From assembly GCA_902825215.1 (NCBI GenBank), contig LR782234.1:3534001-3598000 (forward strand): 64,000 nucleotides of DNA. The letters run 5' to 3'. Position 1 is the stretch's first letter. Every line of letters begins with the position of its first letter. Positions 60,907 through 64,000 of the stretch are shown piece after piece. The notes beneath the pieces are model-generated. The model had not been told where the DNA came from. It ran no database searches and saw only the letters and a program-made list of their open reading frames with translations. This DNA is from Pseudomonas fluorescens (GTDB lineage Bacteria > Pseudomonadota > Gammaproteobacteria > Pseudomonadales > Pseudomonadaceae). A program made the position numbers and the translations under genes.

Positions 60907-61015
60907 TGATCGTTCCCACGCTCTGCGTGGGAATGCCTCTTGTGACGCTCTGCGTCACGCTTCTGGACGCAGAGCGTCCGGGGCTGCATTCCCACGCAGA
61001 GCGTGGGAACGATCA
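60907..61015. repeat. Nested palindrome element, copy 3
   Basis: A 109-base copy of the element at 37005 and 49367. It starts TGATCGTTCCCACGC and ends with its inverse, with GTGACGCTCTGCGTCAC and GGACGCAGAGCGTCC inside. It is followed directly by a tandem repeat derived from its right end. Confidence 0.9.
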
Positions 61016-61065
61016 GGTTGCTCCGCGTGGGAACGATCAGGTTGCTCCGCGTGGGGACGAGCAGG
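61002..61065. repeat. 24-base tandem repeat
   Basis: CGTGGGAACGATCAGGTTGC plus TCCG (61002-61025) is repeated exactly at 61026-61049, then a partial third unit at 61050-61065 has two changes. The unit begins inside the right arm of palindrome copy 3, so replication slippage in the palindrome region is the likely cause. Confidence 0.9.
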
Positions 61066-61079
61066 ATCGACTCGGTCGG

Positions 61080-61114
61080 CCCCTCTCCCTCGTGAGAGGG
61101 CTGGGGTGAGGGGC
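61080..61114. repeat. GTGAGGGG palindrome, single hairpin form
   Basis: GCCCCTCTCCCT and its near-inverse GAGAGGGCTGGGGTGAGGGGC form an inverted repeat that matches the right arm of the element at 14452-14600. It lies 26 bases beyond the end of the TonB receptor gene (minus strand) and could end that transcript. Confidence 0.7.
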
Positions 61115-61140
61115 TGCGGTTCACGCAGATCGCAAACGCC

Positions 61141-63267
61141 TCACAAGGTATACGAAATCCCCACCTGCACCGTCCGCGGTGCGCCCGGATAGGCGTAGAC
61201 GTTGCCGAACGCCCCTTCCTCATAATCACGATCAAACAGATTCTTCAGATCAAGGTTGAGCCGCACCTTGTCGTTGACCTTATAAAAGCCCAGCAAATCG
61301 ACCACCGTGTAGCTGCCCATCGAAAACGCGGTATTGGCGGTTTGCCCGGCGCGTTCGTCGACATACTTGAGCCCGGTGCCGAGGCCGAGGCCTTTGAGAG
61401 CGCCGTCCTGGAATTCGTAGACGTTGAGCAGGCTGAAGCTGTTTTGCGGGATGTTCAGCAGGCGGGTGCCGGAGCGGATCGTGTTGTCCTTGGTCACTTC
61501 AGCATCGACATAGGCGTAGCCGCCGATGACCCGCCACTCCGGGGTCAGGTTGCCCGCGACGTTCAGGTCGAAGCCACGGCTGCGCACCTCACCTGCGGCA
61601 ACGCTGAAGGTCGAGTCGATCGGGTCGGTGGTCAGCACGTTGCGTTTTTCGATCTGGTAGATCGCCGCATCGACGCTTAGCTGATGGTCCAGCGCTTCCC
61701 ACTTGAGGCCCATTTCATAGGACTTGCCTTTCTCCGGGGCAAAGCCGCCACCGGTGCGGCTGGCGCCGGTGTTGGGTTTGAACGAGCGCGCGGTGTTGGC
61801 GTAGACAGCGAGAGTTTCGGTCAGATCGTAGGTCACGCCCAGACGCGGGGTCACCGCGTTATCCGCCGCCTGCCAGCTCTTGCCGCCCGGAACGTAGGTT
61901 TCATAGTCGTGTTCGAAACGCTCGAAGCGCGCACCGGCCAGCACTTTCAGGCGCTCGGTCAACGCCACCTGATCCTGCACGAAGGCCGCGTAGGTCTTGA
62001 GGTTTTCCTTGTCGTGGGTCGGCGTGCGGGTCAGGGCCGGGCGCGGCTGGCCGTAGACCGGATCGAAGATGTCGATCGGGTAGGCACCGACCGCACCGCT
62101 GGAGCGCTGGATGATCGACTTGTAGTCGTAGTCTTCGTATTCGATGCCGGTGAGCAAGGTGTGCTGCAGACCGCCGGTGCTGAAGTGCCCGGTCAGATTC
62201 AGCTGGGTGTCCTTGTCGGTCCATTCCAGCTTGCGGTAGTTGAAGTTGCGGCCCAGGGTGCGACCGTCTGCGGCGATGCCGTTGGCCTCGATCGCGTTGC
62301 CTTTAAGCGAGCCGTCAAGCCACTGGAAACCGCCGCCGAGGGTCCAGTCGTCGTTGAGCAGGTGCTCGAAGCGCAACTGGGCCATGTTGTTGTCGTTGTG
62401 CAGCTTGCCGACGTCCTTCTCACCGAAGAAGGTGTCGCGCGAGGCGGTGCCGATCTGCTTTGGATAGCGCGTCACGCCACGGTCGAGCGGCGCGTTGTTG
62501 CGCATGAAATCGCCTTCGAAAATCACCTTGGTCGCATCGGTCGCCTGCCAGCTCAGCACCGGCGTGATGCCGTAGCGTTCGGTCTCGACGTGGTCGCGAA
62601 AGGTATCGCCGCCCTCGCCCACCACGTTGAGGCGATAGGCCAGGCGGCCCTGTTCATCGAGCGGCCCGGAAGCGTCGAGGGTGCCGCGCTTCATGCCTTG
62701 GTCGTTGAGCTGGCTGCCCAAAGTGACGGTGCGTTCGGCCAGCGGCTGCTTGGACACGACATTGAAGGTGCCGCCGGGATCGCCGCGACCGTAGAGCGTG
62801 GTGGCCGGGCCGCGCAGCACTTCCAGACGCTCGATGGTGTTGGCGTCGGGCATGTTCGGGTAGCCGCGATTGATCGGAAAACCGTTGCGATAGAACTCGC
62901 CGGTGGTGAAGCCACGCACGGTGAACGTAGTCAGGCCTTGCCCGCCAAAGTTGTTCGCGCGGCCGACACCGCCGGCGTAATCCAAGGCGTCCTGCAGGCG
63001 AGTCGCGCCGATGTCCTCGACCGCATCTTTAGTCACGACACTGATCGATTGCGCGGTTTCATGAATCGCCGTGTCGGTGCGCGTGGCACTGGCCGAGCGC
63101 GTCGCGCGATAGCCCTGCACCGGGCCGTCGGCCCGTTCGTAATCTGCCGTGCCGACCACATCGGTGGCGTCCAGCTCAAGCACTGAGGAGGTGGAATCGG
63201 CCTGTTCGGCCCACGCAGAAGAAGACAACGCCTGCAGCACGCAAATGGAAAGCAGAGTACGACGCAT
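61141..63267 (-). CDS. TonB-dependent siderophore receptor
   Basis: A 708-residue outer-membrane receptor importing a ferric siderophore. A signal peptide ([20 protein letters not shown]) is followed by a short N-terminus, then the plug domain ([53 protein letters not shown]) and the 22-strand barrel, ending in the typical aromatic-tailed VQVGISYTL. There is no N-terminal signalling extension, so no cognate sigma/anti-sigma pair is needed. No ferrisiderophore genes are adjacent. Only a weak iron-repressor-like site is visible upstream. Confidence 0.95.
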   Translation of the reverse strand: MRRTLLSICVLQALSSSAWAEQADSTSSVLELDATDVVGTADYERADGPVQGYRATRSASATRTDTAIHETAQSISVVTKDAVEDIGATRLQDALDYAGGVGRANNFGGQGLTTFTVRGFTTGEFYRNGFPINRGYPNMPDANTIERLEVLRGPATTLYGRGDPGGTFNVVSKQPLAERTVTLGSQLNDQGMKRGTLDASGPLDEQGRLAYRLNVVGEGGDTFRDHVETERYGITPVLSWQATDATKVIFEGDFMRNNAPLDRGVTRYPKQIGTASRDTFFGEKDVGKLHNDNNMAQLRFEHLLNDDWTLGGGFQWLDGSLKGNAIEANGIAADGRTLGRNFNYRKLEWTDKDTQLNLTGHFSTGGLQHTLLTGIEYEDYDYKSIIQRSSGAVGAYPIDIFDPVYGQPRPALTRTPTHDKENLKTYAAFVQDQVALTERLKVLAGARFERFEHDYETYVPGGKSWQAADNAVTPRLGVTYDLTETLAVYANTARSFKPNTGASRTGGGFAPEKGKSYEMGLKWEALDHQLSVDAAIYQIEKRNVLTTDPIDSTFSVAAGEVRSRGFDLNVAGNLTPEWRVIGGYAYVDAEVTKDNTIRSGTRLLNIPQNSFSLLNVYEFQDGALKGLGLGTGLKYVDERAGQTANTAFSMGSYTVVDLLGFYKVNDKVRLNLDLKNLFDRDYEEGAFGNVYAYPGAPRTVQVGISYTL

Positions 63268-63432
63268 GAAAAGGAAACCTTTACGAATAGGCCAGAACGG
63301 ATGGCAGAACTGCCAGCGAAACGGCGCGCATGGTATACCAGTGCAATGCGTAATTGAAACGTATTCTTATTTGTCATATTGCAATCGCGGGCCCATCGAA
63401 CCCGAAGACGATGGGCATTTGCATCATCAGGG

Positions 63433-64000
63433 TCAGCCTGCAGTGCGCTGGCTGAAAACCTCCTTGAACACTGGCACAGCGGAAAACGCGTTGGGCCAGC
63501 CGGCGTAGAACGCCAGTTGGGTGATCATTTCCGCCGCCTCGGTCTGGCTCAGACCGTTGTCCATCGCGCGATTGAGGTGATAACCGACCTGGCCCACCTG
63601 CCCGTTCGCCACCAGCGAACTGACGGTGATCAGGCTGCGATCTCGCGGCGCCAGGCCCGGGCGCAACCACAGATCGCGAAACAGCGCCCTGGTGGTGAAT
63701 TCGACCAGTCCCGGCGCAGCAGAGCCAACTGCCGCGTTTACCCGCTCGACGCGATCCGCCTCGCGCGCCTCATCGAGCGGCAGCAGCGGCGGCGACACCG
63801 GCGCCAGTTGCTCCGGGCCGATGTGGCGCGCGGCGAATATCTGCTGAGCGATCGGCAGCGCCGCCGTCGCGTTGCCCCAACCGGAATAAAACGCCAGATG
63901 ATTGAGGGCTTCCGACAATTCCAGGGGCGTCACGCCGTGGTCCAGCGCCAGATTGAACTGAATTGGCATCTCGGCGGTTTGCCCGCGTGCGATCAGCACG
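63433..64000 (-). CDS. Carboxymuconolactone decarboxylase family protein, 5'-truncated by window edge
   Basis: At least 188 residues of a two-domain alkylhydroperoxidase-D-like protein, read to the end of the window with no start reached. Each half carries a CMD-type phrase: LALDHGVTPLELSEALNHLAFYSGWGNATAAL and YHLNRAMDNGLSQTEAAEMITQLAFYAGWPNAFSAV. The catalytic CxxC of true AhpD is absent in the visible part. It might be 4-carboxymuconolactone decarboxylase-like or, more commonly, a redox protein of unknown role. It is on the same strand as, and 165 bases upstream of, the TonB receptor gene. Confidence 0.88.
   Translation of the reverse strand, partial: VLIARGQTAEMPIQFNLALDHGVTPLELSEALNHLAFYSGWGNATAALPIAQQIFAARHIGPEQLAPVSPPLLPLDEAREADRVERVNAAVGSAAPGLVEFTTRALFRDLWLRPGLAPRDRSLITVSSLVANGQVGQVGYHLNRAMDNGLSQTEAAEMITQLAFYAGWPNAFSAVPVFKEVFSQRTAG

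Noticed and set aside
61684..63186. 500-codon open frame on the plus strand
   Set aside because: Antisense to the TonB receptor, with no start signals or recognisable domain.
63356..63375. Fur-box candidate upstream of the TonB receptor
   Set aside because: Aligned on the minus strand it matches the 19-base consensus at only about half to two thirds of positions, too weak to list as a site, although iron control is expected.
1..64000. tRNA, rRNA, CRISPR, riboswitch, prophage or transposase genes
   Set aside because: I looked for cloverleaf-like segments, regularly spaced repeats and integrase/transposase motifs and found none I could support.

Overview
The window is 64 kb of GC-rich chromosome (about 60-63% GC by eye) from a gamma-proteobacterium. 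It is almost certainly a Pseudomonas of the fluorescens group: the ben/cat aromatic genes, a galactose dehydrogenase closely resembling the P. fluorescens enzyme, the abundance of AraC/LysR regulators and the typical Pseudomonas extragenic palindromes all point there. I see no rRNA, tRNA, CRISPR array, prophage or insertion sequence. This is dense accessory metabolism: small catabolic modules, each with a local regulator.

Layout. 1-6 kb: two short-chain dehydrogenases, two AraC regulators, an Atu4866-family protein, a Bcr/CflA-type drug transporter and a thioesterase. 6-10 kb: a DCC oxidoreductase, a lower-GC LysR/TauE-SafE pair, then a DUF2269 and saccharopine-dehydrogenase-like pair. 10.5-14.4 kb: a stress-flavoured group (PLDc_N, DUF421, a membrane protein, CinA/PncC, formaldehyde-dehydrogenase-like ADH, hemerythrin). 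14.4-22.6 kb: two methyltransferases, a CigR-like secreted protein, NemA, a dicarboxylate symporter, and a VOC/LysR pair. 22.6-26 kb: a repeat-built small exported protein, DUF6130 and a large MscS channel.

26-33.4 kb is the centrepiece: benR-benABCD-catBCA, all on the minus strand. It turns benzoate into catechol and catechol into beta-ketoadipate enol-lactone, under a BenR-dependent promoter whose two operator half sites and -10 box can be read directly. A REP-type palindrome separates catC from catA, and no catR or benzoate transporter is present. 33.5-37 kb holds HxlR/MFS and AraC/LysE pairs. 37.1-41.4 kb is a trans-4-hydroxy-L-proline module (PAS-AraC regulator, epimerase, deaminase, FAD oxidase/dehydrogenase). 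42-51 kb holds galactose dehydrogenase, a cinnamyl-alcohol-type ADH, TrmK, a tautomerase/DsbA/SDR/LysR run, B3/B4 and XRE genes and an erythromycin-esterase-family protein. 51.2-53.4 kb: an orphan Phd/VapB-type antitoxin, an unknown small ORF, YcaC and a TetR gene with a perfect palindrome between them. 53.4-55.3 kb: an SDR coupled to a quinone-reductase-like MDR. 55.4-60.9 kb: an AraC-controlled MFS/FAH/SDR/2-hydroxyacid dehydrogenase cluster of unknown substrate. The window ends with a TonB-dependent siderophore receptor and a two-domain carboxymuconolactone-decarboxylase-family gene cut by the window edge.

The most informative non-coding signals are the benA promoter, a NemR-type inverted repeat upstream of nemA, a palindrome between tetR and ycaC, an inverted repeat containing a lysR start codon, and three copies of a roughly 105-109 bp nested-palindrome element, one followed by a 24-bp tandem duplication. 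I found no plainly novel multi-gene system. The best candidates for undescribed biology are the FAH/SDR/hydroxyacid cluster and the repeat-built exported peptide.
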